29,034 nucleotides of DNA, from positions 1 to 29,034 of the forward strand of contig CAYRCC010000024.1 in the NCBI GenBank assembly GCA_964422725.1, given 5' to 3'. The notes below the pieces were generated by a model. The model worked only from the letters and a program-made list of their open reading frames with translations, made no database searches and was not told the DNA's origin. Origin of the DNA: CAKSNH01 sp964422725 (GTDB lineage: Bacteria; Bacillota; Clostridia; UBA1381). The position numbers and the translations under genes were made by a program. Of this stretch, positions 1-6,869 are shown in pieces. The first letter of the stretch is position 1; every line of letters begins with the position of its first letter.

Positions 1-141
1 AAATTAGATATAATACGCCTTATAATTGTCCGATAATACTTTTACAATATATGTACAATCAGAGCGCCTCAGTTTGTTAATTCCTATCAATGCGTTGTAA
101 GATTTACAAACCAAGCCGGACAGCCCCTTTCCACATACTTT
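1..141 (-). other. Probable transcribed non-coding stretch, left edge
   Basis: No protein gene is recognisable here. A strong promoter at 148-176 points into this stretch, so it is probably the 5' leader of a gene outside the window or a small RNA. Read on the minus strand, CTTGGTTTGT and ACAAACTGAG can pair over ten positions with two G-U wobbles. Inside that stem, TTGTAA-ATC-TTACAA offers a competing hairpin. A second promoter-like pair, TTGTAA (47-42) and TATAAG (24-19) with 17 bases between, could also start transcription near the edge. I could not match it to 6S RNA, tmRNA, RNase P RNA or a known riboswitch. Confidence 0.3.
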
Positions 142-147
142 ATCAAC

Positions 148-176
148 AGTATATCACCCGAAAGACCGTTTGTCAA
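148..176 (-). promoter_or_regulatory. Sigma-A promoter reading out of the left edge
   Basis: TTGACA (176-171), a 17-base spacer and TATACT (153-148) preceded by TG in the extended -10 position. It lies directly after the stop codon of the YaiI-family gene, so it drives something to the left, not that gene. The start of transcription would be near 141, and the element GTATGTGGAAA follows at 138-128. Confidence 0.7.
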
Positions 177-626
177 TCATAAATTTCCGCCGCCGCACAA
201 TTTTCTCAAATTCACTTCAAAACGCACATCATCTTCATGTGTACGTTTTTTCTGATTGGCTGTTTTTCCGCCTTTCTTGCCGGCACGGCGCACTTTCTGT
301 TTCAAAAAACGCTCAAACATCAATTTATCAATATTGTCCGAATCATAAATCAAACCGCTGTTACCTATTGCATATCCGCCCTTGCCGAGTGCAAGCGATG
401 CCACGCCAAAATCCTGCGTGACAACTACGTCACCGAATGCGCAGTCATTAATAAGTGCCAAATCAACGGCATCTTTCCCCTGTGCCACTGTTTTTACAGC
501 CGCATACTTCGGCAAAATTATATGATTGGAATCAACATACATAGTCACTGCTATTCCGCTTTCCTGCGCTACTTTTTCTATTATTTCCCTAACCGGACAC
601 GCATCTGCATCAACCAGTATTCTCAC
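177..626 (-). CDS. YaiI/YqxD family protein (DUF188)
   Basis: A 149-residue protein of the UPF0178 (YaiI/YqxD) family, recognised from the opening MRILVDADACPV and the internal VVTQDFGVASLALGKG and GLIY segments. The family has a PIN-like fold with conserved aspartates (here D6 and D8, plus the TQD motif), which suggests nucleic-acid or metal chemistry, but no reaction is established. The C-terminal part is rich in lysine and arginine, consistent with RNA or DNA contact. The start is a GTG at 626 with a GGTGAT sequence just upstream. The gene begins four bases after the stop of the LacI-type regulator and is probably co-transcribed with it. Length is typical of the family. Confidence 0.88.
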   Translation of the reverse strand: MRILVDADACPVREIIEKVAQESGIAVTMYVDSNHIILPKYAAVKTVAQGKDAVDLALINDCAFGDVVVTQDFGVASLALGKGGYAIGNSGLIYDSDNIDKLMFERFLKQKVRRAGKKGGKTANQKKRTHEDDVRFEVNLRKLCGGGNL

Positions 627-630
627 TTTA

Positions 631-1686
631 TCACCATTCTTTGTTGCCGTCTATAAGATTGTATTTTACCATTATATGCTTTGGCACGACCGCCGATTTC
701 CTTATCACAGCCTGCTGTTCGATAATTATATTTTCAGGCTTATGCTTATCCATAATCATAGTTCTCAAAGACTCATAGCACCCCTGAGCCAGTAAGCTTA
801 TATCCTGTCTGATTGTGGTGAGCGGCGGTGTAAAATACTGCGATACCGCCATATCATTAACCCCAACAACCGCCATATCCTCAGGTATTTTTATACCACT
901 GTCCAATGCGGCACTTATAACCCCCTGAGCCATCATATCGGTTATTGTAAACAGTACTTCGGGAATTTCGCCCTTGCACACAAAATGTTTCATAAACGTT
1001 TCATATCCGATTTTCTGATGTCCCATACACTCGGACCTTTCAAAAATCACTCTTGTTGCAATATCACTGTAACGCCCTACTCCGTTTTCAAAACCCCGAT
1101 ACCGTTTTTCAAGGTTTGACTGCACCTCTTTCGGTCCGCCCATATACGCAAAACTTCTGTAGCCGGCATCGTAAAACGCCTGCACCATAACATCAAGAAC
1201 CTGTTCATTGTCAAACGAAACGTTGCAAAAATCTCTGTACTCTCTGTCACCCAGAACAAGCGGTATATTGCGTTCCGCAACATAATCTATAATTTCATCG
1301 TCACCGCCGCCGATAAATATAAAACCGTCAACACATCTTTCCATCAACGCTTTAACACCGTCTTTCTGAAACGACGTGTCACACAAAAGCACTGTGTATT
1401 TATCCTTTTGCGCCGCTTTCATTATATACGCCGCGCACTGTGCATAAAACTCGCACGATACGTCCGGCAGAACAACGCCGATAAGTCCCGAATGTTTTGC
1501 TCTCAGCGCTCTTGCCGAGGCATTCGGCGAATACCCAAGACTGTTTACCGCCTCCATAACCCGCTTTTTGGTTTCTTCCGTTATCGTCGCAGTGCCGTGA
1601 ATTACATGCGATACGGTAGACGGCACTACCCCCGCCGCTCTGGCAACATCTTTGATTGTAACTTTTCTCTTTCCGTTATCCGCCAT
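631..1686 (-). CDS. LacI-family transcriptional regulator
   Basis: A 351-residue repressor of the LacI/GalR family. Residues 10-30 form the classic helix-turn-helix (TIKDVARAAGVVPSTVSHVI), followed by the hinge helix (NASARALRA, 55-63) and a periplasmic-binding-protein-like sensor domain (LIGVVLPD onward, ending with the family's PPLTTIRQD segment). These proteins bind a palindromic operator as dimers and release it on binding a sugar or nucleotide effector. The effector cannot be told from the sequence, and no sugar-use operon lies next to it. Two operator-like palindromes sit in its own leader (1702-1715 and 1725-1738), so autoregulation is likely. The start is ATG at 1686 with AAGGTG upstream. 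Confidence 0.93.
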   Translation of the reverse strand: MADNGKRKVTIKDVARAAGVVPSTVSHVIHGTATITEETKKRVMEAVNSLGYSPNASARALRAKHSGLIGVVLPDVSCEFYAQCAAYIMKAAQKDKYTVLLCDTSFQKDGVKALMERCVDGFIFIGGGDDEIIDYVAERNIPLVLGDREYRDFCNVSFDNEQVLDVMVQAFYDAGYRSFAYMGGPKEVQSNLEKRYRGFENGVGRYSDIATRVIFERSECMGHQKIGYETFMKHFVCKGEIPEVLFTITDMMAQGVISAALDSGIKIPEDMAVVGVNDMAVSQYFTPPLTTIRQDISLLAQGCYESLRTMIMDKHKPENIIIEQQAVIRKSAVVPKHIMVKYNLIDGNKEW

Positions 1687-1701
1687 ACACTCACACCTTC
1701 T

Positions 1702-1715
1702 TTAAATCGGTTTCA
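1702..1715. promoter_or_regulatory. Operator-like site 2 for LacI-type regulator
   Basis: TTAAATCGGTTTCA on the plus strand: an imperfect palindrome centred on CG, the usual shape of LacI/GalR operators. It lies in the leader of the regulator gene, with its centre 23 bases from that of the better site at 1725-1738. Confidence 0.5.
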
Positions 1716-1724
1716 AAAAAAACA

Positions 1725-1738
1725 CAAAAACGTTTTCA
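1725..1738. promoter_or_regulatory. Operator-like site 1 for LacI-type regulator
   Basis: CAAAAACGTTTTCA on the plus strand, nearly a perfect palindrome around a central CG, as expected of LacI/GalR operators. It covers the predicted transcription start of the adjacent regulator gene, a position suited to repression. Confidence 0.6.
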
Positions 1739-1740
1739 TT

Positions 1741-1769
1741 ATAATATCACTTTTTCAGTGTTTTGTCAA
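1741..1769 (-). promoter_or_regulatory. Promoter of the LacI-type regulator gene
   Basis: TTGACA (1769-1764), 17 bases, then TATTAT (1746-1741) with TG in the extended -10 position. An overlapping TATAAT (1743-1738) is also present but would need a 20-base spacer. The spacer holds a small inverted repeat, CACT-GAAAA-AGTG. Confidence 0.75.
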
Positions 1770-1797
1770 CATTCTGTGACACACATTTTATCTGTAC

Positions 1798-1826
1798 AAA
1801 AACCGCACATCAATACCTATGTGCGG
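1798..1826 (-). terminator. Rho-independent terminator after rlmH
   Basis: On the minus strand, CCGCACAT and ATGTGCGG form a perfect 8-bp stem around an 8-base loop, followed by five Ts. It lies just past the rlmH stop and closes the murA-walJ-rlmH operon. Confidence 0.85.
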
Positions 1827-1836
1827 CAATATGCTG

Positions 1837-2313
1837 TTATTTATGATAGCTTTCGTTTCGCATAATTTTAAAACTGCGGTAAATTTGCTCCAGCAAAATG
1901 ACACGCATAAGCTGATGCGGAAAAGTCATTTCCGAAAAACTGAGTTTAAAATCCGATTTCTCTTTCACGCGCTCCGAAAGTCCGAGCGAACCGCCTATAA
2001 CAAACGTCACACTGCTGTGTGTCATCATTACATTTTCCAGTTTCTTTGACAGTTTTTCCGACGATAACTGTTTCCCCTCAACGCATAAGCTGATTACAAA
2101 ACTGTCCTGTCTTAGCTTAGACAAAATCGCACTTCCTTCAATGTCTTTCACTTTCTCGATTTCTTTCTCCGACGGACTTTCCTGTATCTTCTCGTCAGGC
2201 AATTCAATAATGCTGAGATTTGCAAATCTTGACAAACGCTTACTGTATTCGGCAACCGCCTCTTTCAAATATTTCTCCTTGAGTTTGCCGACTGTTATGA
2301 TATCTATATTCAA
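1837..2313 (-). CDS. rlmH: 23S rRNA (pseudouridine-1915-N3)-methyltransferase RlmH
   Basis: A SPOUT-class methyltransferase of about 158 residues, which methylates N3 of pseudouridine 1915 in helix 69 of 23S rRNA using S-adenosylmethionine. The C-terminal half carries the family hallmarks: FVIGGSLGLS (the knot and SAM loop), then MTFPHQLMRVILLEQIYR and a terminal YHK. I place the start at a TTG at 2313, ten bases after GGAGG. That gives the usual family length, and the frame upstream of it has no family similarity. The TTG overlaps the TGA of walJ by four bases (TTGA), which implies translational coupling. The walJ-rlmH neighbourhood recalls the yycJ-rlmH region of Bacillus. Confidence 0.95.
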   Translation of the reverse strand: MNIDIITVGKLKEKYLKEAVAEYSKRLSRFANLSIIELPDEKIQESPSEKEIEKVKDIEGSAILSKLRQDSFVISLCVEGKQLSSEKLSKKLENVMMTHSSVTFVIGGSLGLSERVKEKSDFKLSFSEMTFPHQLMRVILLEQIYRSFKIMRNESYHK

Positions 2314-3086
2314 AATACTGTAACCTCCGACCTTTTCGCCACACCCAGCACCACATCCGAACCGATTTTCACGCCCGCGCAACGTAATATATTCTCCACC
2401 GTCATAAACGCAATATCCGGTGTATTATTTTCGTGACTCAAATGTCCCAAAAACACCTTTTTAGCTCCGTTCTGCACAAGCTTGAGTGCCGTCTGTGCCG
2501 CACTGTCGTTCGATAAATGCCCTCTTTTGCCGAGTATACGCCGTTTAAGCTCGTAAGGATAACTGCCGAATTTGAGCATCTGGACATCGTGGTTTGCCTC
2601 CAAAAGCACCATACTGCTGCCCAAAATTTGGTTTTCTATTTCATCTGTCACAACTCCGATATCAGTTGCTACAGACACCTTTTCTCCGTCGGCAAAAAAC
2701 GTATACCCAACAGGGTCTGCCGCATCGTGAGGTATTGAAAACGCGTTAACGCCTATACTGCCTATTTCAAATGTTTTACCCTTTTCGATAATACGTACAT
2801 TTTCATTTTTTATCTTACCCAACGACATAGCGTTGTGTGTGCCGGCAGTTGCGTAAATCGGAATATTGTATTTTCGCGAAACCACTCCCGCACCGGCTAC
2901 GTGATCCGTATGCTCGTGCGTAATCAAAAGCGCATCGACACTGTGTGCATCTGCATTTATGTTTTCAAGCGACTCACACAATCGTTTACCGCTCATACCG
3001 CAGTCAATAAGAATATTGGTTTTTCCGTCTGACAAAAACGCCGAATTTCCGGACGACCCGCTGATAAGCGATGCAAAAGTCAACAT
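2310..3086 (-). CDS. walJ: WalJ/YycJ-type MBL-fold metallo-hydrolase
   Basis: A 258-residue metallo-beta-lactamase-fold protein. The N-terminal SLISGSSGNS and the metal-binding THEHTDH motif (56-62: H57, H59, D61, H62), then SRKYNIPIYA, mark the YycJ/WalJ family. Later histidines in IPHDAAD and FLGHLSHENN complete the metal site. In Bacillus and Streptococcus the homologue is encoded with the WalRK two-component genes and is linked to cell-wall and DNA-repair phenotypes, but its substrate is not settled. No walRK genes lie here. The start is ATG at 3086 with AGGA upstream. It sits between murA (8-base gap) and rlmH (4-base overlap), so one transcript is likely. Confidence 0.88.
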   Translation of the reverse strand: MLTFASLISGSSGNSAFLSDGKTNILIDCGMSGKRLCESLENINADAHSVDALLITHEHTDHVAGAGVVSRKYNIPIYATAGTHNAMSLGKIKNENVRIIEKGKTFEIGSIGVNAFSIPHDAADPVGYTFFADGEKVSVATDIGVVTDEIENQILGSSMVLLEANHDVQMLKFGSYPYELKRRILGKRGHLSNDSAAQTALKLVQNGAKKVFLGHLSHENNTPDIAFMTVENILRCAGVKIGSDVVLGVAKRSEVTVF

Positions 3087-3094
3087 AACAAATC

Positions 3095-4375
3095 CTACTC
3101 CATATTACTTACAACCGACACTCTTGTAATATCCGCGCCAAGCTGTACAAATTTTTTCTCAAAATTTTCATATCCACGGTCTATGTGGTAAATATCCGTA
3201 ATCTCTGTAGCACCCTCCGCCATCAATCCGGCAATAATCATCGCCGCACCGGCTCTCAAGTCCGTCGCGCGAACCATTGTACCCATAAGCCGCGACACGC
3301 CGTCTATAATAGCAAGCTTACCTTCTACCCGTATTTTAGCACCCATACGCGCAAGCTCTCCGGCATAGCGGAAACGGTCGTCCCACACGCCCTCGCGCGC
3401 CATACTTGTCCCCTCAACCGTCGTTAGGAAAGTGACAAGCTGCGGCTGCATATCCGTCGGATATCCCGGATATGGAAGTGCAATAAAATTCATTTTCTTA
3501 AACACAGTATTTTCCGGCACATACACCCTCAGGCTGTCGTCAAATTCTTCAACTTTCGCGCCCGTTTCGACCAACTTTGCCGTTATCGACTCAAGATGCT
3601 TGGGAATTACGTTTTTCAGCGTAACATCGCCCTTTGTTGCCGCCGCCGCTATCATAAACGTACCTGCTTCAATCTGATCCGGAATAATCGAATATGTACC
3701 GCCGCCGCGCAGCTCCGGCACACCCTTAATTTTTATCGTGTCGGTACCCGTACCTCTTATATTTGCTCCCATCGCATTGAGAAAGTTTGCCAAGTCTACT
3801 ATATGCGGCTCTTTTGCCGCGTTCTCTATAACCGTTACACCCTCTGCCGTAACCGCACTCAGCATAACGTTAATCGTCGCGCCCACAGTGATAACATCAA
3901 AGTAAACATTTGCACCAATCAGTCTGTCGGCAGTCGCTTTTATGGTATCGTACTCGGTAACCACTTTTGCATTTATTGCCTCAAACCCTTTTATATGCTG
4001 ATCAAGCGGTCTTGTACCGAAATCACAGCCGCCGGGTGAGGCCACCTCTGCATTGTGAAATCTTCCGAGCAACGCGCCTATAAGGTATGATGACCCCCTC
4101 ATCTTCCTTACAAGCTCACGCGGAGGTACAAACGAATTTACATTTGTACAGTCAATCTCCACCGTATTATCATCAATCTTCTCAACCTCGGCATTCAGGC
4201 TTGCCAATATATCCAAATATAATCTTACATCACTGACATTCGGCAAATTTTCCAACCTGCATTTTCCCTTTATAAGTAAACAAGCCGGAAGAATTGCTAC
4301 AGCCGCATTTTTAGCACCGCTTATAACAACCTCGCCTTTAAGCATCTTTCCGCCTTTAACAATAAGCTTTTCCAA
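3095..4375 (-). CDS. murA: UDP-N-acetylglucosamine 1-carboxyvinyltransferase MurA
   Basis: MurA transfers enolpyruvate from PEP to UDP-GlcNAc, the first committed step of peptidoglycan synthesis, in the cytoplasm. Visible residues are K22-N23 (AKNAAVAILP) and the catalytic loop SPGGCDFGTRP with C117, the cysteine attacked by fosfomycin. This is therefore the normal cysteine form, not the resistant aspartate variant. I choose a TTG at 4375 (426 residues), eight bases after AAGGAG. A GTG at 4384 in the same frame overlaps that ribosome site and is unlikely. Low-GC Gram-positives often have two MurA paralogues, and this could be either one. It heads the operon with walJ and rlmH. Confidence 0.95.
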   Translation of the reverse strand: MEKLIVKGGKMLKGEVVISGAKNAAVAILPACLLIKGKCRLENLPNVSDVRLYLDILASLNAEVEKIDDNTVEIDCTNVNSFVPPRELVRKMRGSSYLIGALLGRFHNAEVASPGGCDFGTRPLDQHIKGFEAINAKVVTEYDTIKATADRLIGANVYFDVITVGATINVMLSAVTAEGVTVIENAAKEPHIVDLANFLNAMGANIRGTGTDTIKIKGVPELRGGGTYSIIPDQIEAGTFMIAAAATKGDVTLKNVIPKHLESITAKLVETGAKVEEFDDSLRVYVPENTVFKKMNFIALPYPGYPTDMQPQLVTFLTTVEGTSMAREGVWDDRFRYAGELARMGAKIRVEGKLAIIDGVSRLMGTMVRATDLRAGAAMIIAGLMAEGATEITDIYHIDRGYENFEKKFVQLGADITRVSVVSNME

Positions 4376-4475
4376 CCAATACACTCCTTACATGAAATGT
4401 CAAACCATCTGTTTAATCTATGTTAAAATAACTTAAAATCAACATCTATGCACACAGCGCATAATCTCATACTAT

Positions 4476-4504
4476 ATAATACCACATAAGCGTATAAAAT
4501 GCAA
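4476..4504 (-). promoter_or_regulatory. Candidate murA promoter
   Basis: TTGCAT (4504-4499), 17 bases and TATTAT (4481-4476), giving a leader of roughly 95 bases before murA. The -35 box is weak. A further TATAGT overlaps just downstream. It lies in the 249-base divergent region between murA and the comF-like gene, which also holds an AT-only hairpin at 4510-4528. Confidence 0.45.
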
Positions 4505-4561
4505 AGCAATTTTTCACTTTTTGAAAAAAATATTATTTTCCGAGTATTTGCACATAATGTA

Positions 4562-4590
4562 TTGACTATTTTGTCGAAAAAACTTATAAT
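4562..4590 (+). promoter_or_regulatory. Promoter of the comF-like gene
   Basis: TTGACT (4562-4567), a 17-base spacer and a perfect TATAAT (4585-4590), followed by GGAGG a few bases before the ATG at 4625. It is the only clear plus-strand promoter in the window. Confidence 0.8.
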
Positions 4591-4624
4591 TTAGCATAAT
4601 AAGACTTAGTACGGAGGATTTGCT

Positions 4625-5374
4625 ATGGATAAGTTTTACATTTGTACAACGTGCGGCAGAAAATATTCGTATACCGAAAACAAACCGCAGTTTCTTACCG
4701 ATAACAACAAGTTCGGAGTATGCGGAAAATGCCTGTCGTCGTTTCCGTATACTCACGGCAACTGCTGTTTTGGCGGTACGGAATATATGTCGCTTGTAAT
4801 ATCGCCGTTTTATTATACCGCCCAAATCAAAAACGCAATGAAAAATTATAAATTTAACCGGTGTACCGTTTACGAACAGGTGTTTTCCCATTACATAATA
4901 AACACGCTGTCAAAATATGACTTTATAAAGGATTTTGACATAGCTGTTCCTCTGCCGTTGTCCGCCGAACGTCTGCGTATGCGCGGATACAATCAAAGTG
5001 CGCTTTTTGCGCGCCGTATCGCCGAGCATTTTAACATTGCCTACAGCGAAAACATACTTATGCGTACGCGAAGTACGAAAAAGCAAAGCCTAACCTACGG
5101 CATTGACAAGATTAACAATGTACTCGACGCATTCGCAAGCGATTCCGACCTCAGCGGAATGCGCCTGCTGTTGTTTGACGATATTTTCACCACCGGCAAC
5201 TCAATGAATCAAGCCGCAAAAGCACTGCGTGCCGTCGGTGCGGCAGATGTTGTAGGCGTTACCGCAGCTATAACTCCCAAACGTCAGCCGCAAGAGTCGG
5301 AACGCACCGGTGAGTCCAAATTCCGCAATTTCTACCGAAAGTTTCTTACCGGTATTTCAAGCACGAGAATTTGA
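4625..5374 (+). CDS. ComF-family amidophosphoribosyltransferase-like protein
   Basis: A 249-residue ComF/GntX-type protein. The N-terminal part has cysteine pairs (CTTCG at 8-12, CGKC near 39, then a further CC), consistent with a zinc ribbon. The middle has the family motif AVPLPLSAERLRMRGYNQS. Near residue 185 is the phosphoribosyl-binding loop LLLFDDIFTTGNSMN, so it has a phosphoribosyltransferase fold. In Bacillus and Haemophilus, ComFC/ComF is needed for uptake of transforming DNA, but the family is wider than competence and no other competence gene is here. The start is ATG at 4625 with GGAGG upstream. It is the only plus-strand gene and converges on the dehydrogenase gene with a 33-base gap lacking a clear terminator. 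Confidence 0.85.
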   Translation: MDKFYICTTCGRKYSYTENKPQFLTDNNKFGVCGKCLSSFPYTHGNCCFGGTEYMSLVISPFYYTAQIKNAMKNYKFNRCTVYEQVFSHYIINTLSKYDFIKDFDIAVPLPLSAERLRMRGYNQSALFARRIAEHFNIAYSENILMRTRSTKKQSLTYGIDKINNVLDAFASDSDLSGMRLLLFDDIFTTGNSMNQAAKALRAVGAADVVGVTAAITPKRQPQESERTGESKFRNFYRKFLTGISSTRI

Positions 5375-5407
5375 CTTTCTAAACGTCAGCTCCAAATATC
5401 GTTTTCC

Positions 5408-6340
5408 CTACACAATTCTGTTTTTACTGCCGCCTTTGCAGAATACTTCTATATTTTCGTAAATTTCATTCACGCATCTTACACGCGCCTCATATGCTCC
5501 CCATGCCATATGAGGCGTAAGACATACATTGTCATAATCTTTTATCCTGTTGTACGGGTGATTTTCATCAAACGGCTCTACCGCGTACACATCTATACCC
5601 AAACCGCCGAGTTTGCCGTTTTCAACAGCCTCGGTCAACGCCGTTTCGTCTGCCACGGCACCGCGTGCTGCGTTCACAAACACAGCTGTATTTTTCATCA
5701 AAGCTATTCTTTCCCGATTAATCAAATTATGTGTTCCTTCATTGAGCGGCACATGAACCGATACAATATCCGCACATTTGAGTATATCATCTAAATTTGT
5801 TCCCGTACTCCTTGAATACGGCATAACCTTACAACCGATTGCGCGCGCTGTTTCCGCAACCCTTCTGCCAATGTTGCCGTAACCGATAACCGCCCACGTT
5901 TTTCCGTACAATTCGTGAAAAACGGGTTTTAGATGATTTTGCACTTTATTTTTCGTATACAGTCCGTCGTTAACGTATTTTCTGTATTCACCCAAATGTG
6001 TATACAACGATAACACCATCGACAGTGTCACCTGTGCAACGCTGTGCGTGGAATATCCGACCACATTGCACACCGCGATTCCCCTGTTTCTGCAATATTG
6101 CGTATCAATGTTGTCATATCCCGTCGCCGTAACACAAATAAGCTTCAATTTCTGCGCTTTATCCAGATTATGCTTTCCCAGCTTAATTTTATTGACTATA
6201 ACAACTTCACTGTCACAAATACGCTTTTCGATTTCAGCCGCCGAAGTGGTCATATATATATCTACTTCTCCGAGTTTCTCAAACAGTGATAAATCCAAAT
6301 CACTTCCGAGAGTTTTCGCATCAAGCACTGTTATTTTCAC
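5408..6340 (-). CDS. D-2-hydroxyacid dehydrogenase (NAD-dependent)
   Basis: A member of the D-isomer-specific 2-hydroxyacid dehydrogenase family, about 310 residues from the start chosen. It has the nucleotide-binding motif GYGNIGRRVA, the catalytic arginine in NAARGAVADE, the glutamate in IDVYAVEPF and the catalytic histidine in LTPHMAWG. Such enzymes reduce 2-keto acids with NADH. The substrate (glycerate, phosphoglycerate, lactate or another) cannot be fixed; there is no C-terminal ACT domain, so a standard serine-pathway SerA is less likely. I place the start at a GTG at 6340, eleven bases after GGAGG, giving MKITVLDAKT. The open frame continues upstream to 6397 but runs into a hairpin, so the extra 19 residues are probably not translated. 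Confidence 0.88.
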   Translation of the reverse strand: MKITVLDAKTLGSDLDLSLFEKLGEVDIYMTTSAAEIEKRICDSEVVIVNKIKLGKHNLDKAQKLKLICVTATGYDNIDTQYCRNRGIAVCNVVGYSTHSVAQVTLSMVLSLYTHLGEYRKYVNDGLYTKNKVQNHLKPVFHELYGKTWAVIGYGNIGRRVAETARAIGCKVMPYSRSTGTNLDDILKCADIVSVHVPLNEGTHNLINRERIALMKNTAVFVNAARGAVADETALTEAVENGKLGGLGIDVYAVEPFDENHPYNRIKDYDNVCLTPHMAWGAYEARVRCVNEIYENIEVFCKGGSKNRIV

Positions 6341-6379
6341 CGCAAATTCCGCCTCCGTTTTTGATAATCTTATATCACA

Positions 6380-6415
6380 AAAATCGTTCGGACACAAATG
6401 CAGCCGAACGATTTT
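6380..6415. terminator. Perfect 12-bp inverted repeat: terminator and/or promoter overlap
   Basis: AAAATCGTTCGG (6380-6391) and CCGAACGATTTT (6404-6415) are exact inverse complements around a 12-base loop. Read on the minus strand, the hairpin follows the thioesterase stop and ends in five Ts, as a rho-independent terminator should. The same sequence contains a possible promoter for the dehydrogenase gene: TTGTGT (6397-6392), 17 bases, TATAAG (6374-6369) with TG in the extended -10 position. It may therefore end one unit and sit within the start of the next. Confidence 0.65.
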
Positions 6416-6423
6416 ACTTTCTA

Positions 6424-6855
6424 TTACGCGTCACACTCCGACAACAGCTCACTTAAAGTGTTCCACACTGCCGGAAAACGTTTTTTTAAATTGAACGGTT
6501 TAAAATCCGAGCCCGTAAAAGCGTGAACCGTCGTCCCGGTTGTCATCAGCTTGTTATCCGCCGAGCGATACACTTCATACATAAACTTGCATTTAGCCAC
6601 ACTCAGCTTAACCAGACGTGTCTTAATAACAACTTCATCTTCATAATGCAACCCGTCAATATATTTTGCCGAGCTTTCCGCAAGCGGCAGCCAAACTCCC
6701 ATTTTTTCCATCTGCGAGTAACTCATACCGCTGTTTTTTATAAACTCGGTTCTCGCCACCTCAAACCAAGGATAATATCTTGAATGATGTACTATCCCCA
6801 TTTGGTCTGTTTCGGCATATCGTACCGTCAGGTGCGTTTCGCAAACATATCCCAC
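6424..6855 (-). CDS. Acyl-CoA thioesterase, YbgC/4HBT hotdog fold
   Basis: A hotdog-fold thioesterase of about 143 residues. The 4HBT/YbgC signature is clear: RYAETDQMGIVHHSRYYPWFE near the N-terminus, with the catalytic aspartate (D17) and the HH pair (23-24). These enzymes hydrolyse short-chain or aromatic acyl-CoA esters; the substrate here is unknown and no tol-pal genes are nearby. I favour the GTG at 6855, eight bases after GGAG. A TTG at 6873 overlapping the pyk stop (TTGA) is the alternative and would add six residues. It is the last gene of the pfkA-pyk transcript, followed by the hairpin at 6380-6415. Confidence 0.87.
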   Translation of the reverse strand: MGYVCETHLTVRYAETDQMGIVHHSRYYPWFEVARTEFIKNSGMSYSQMEKMGVWLPLAESSAKYIDGLHYEDEVVIKTRLVKLSVAKCKFMYEVYRSADNKLMTTGTTVHAFTGSDFKPFNLKKRFPAVWNTLSELLSECDA

Positions 6856-6869
6856 TTTCACCGCTCCAA

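Noticed and set aside
4514..4891. Minus-strand frame overlapping the start of the comF-like gene
   Set aside because: The comF-like gene has a promoter, ribosome site and family motifs; the opposing frame has none.
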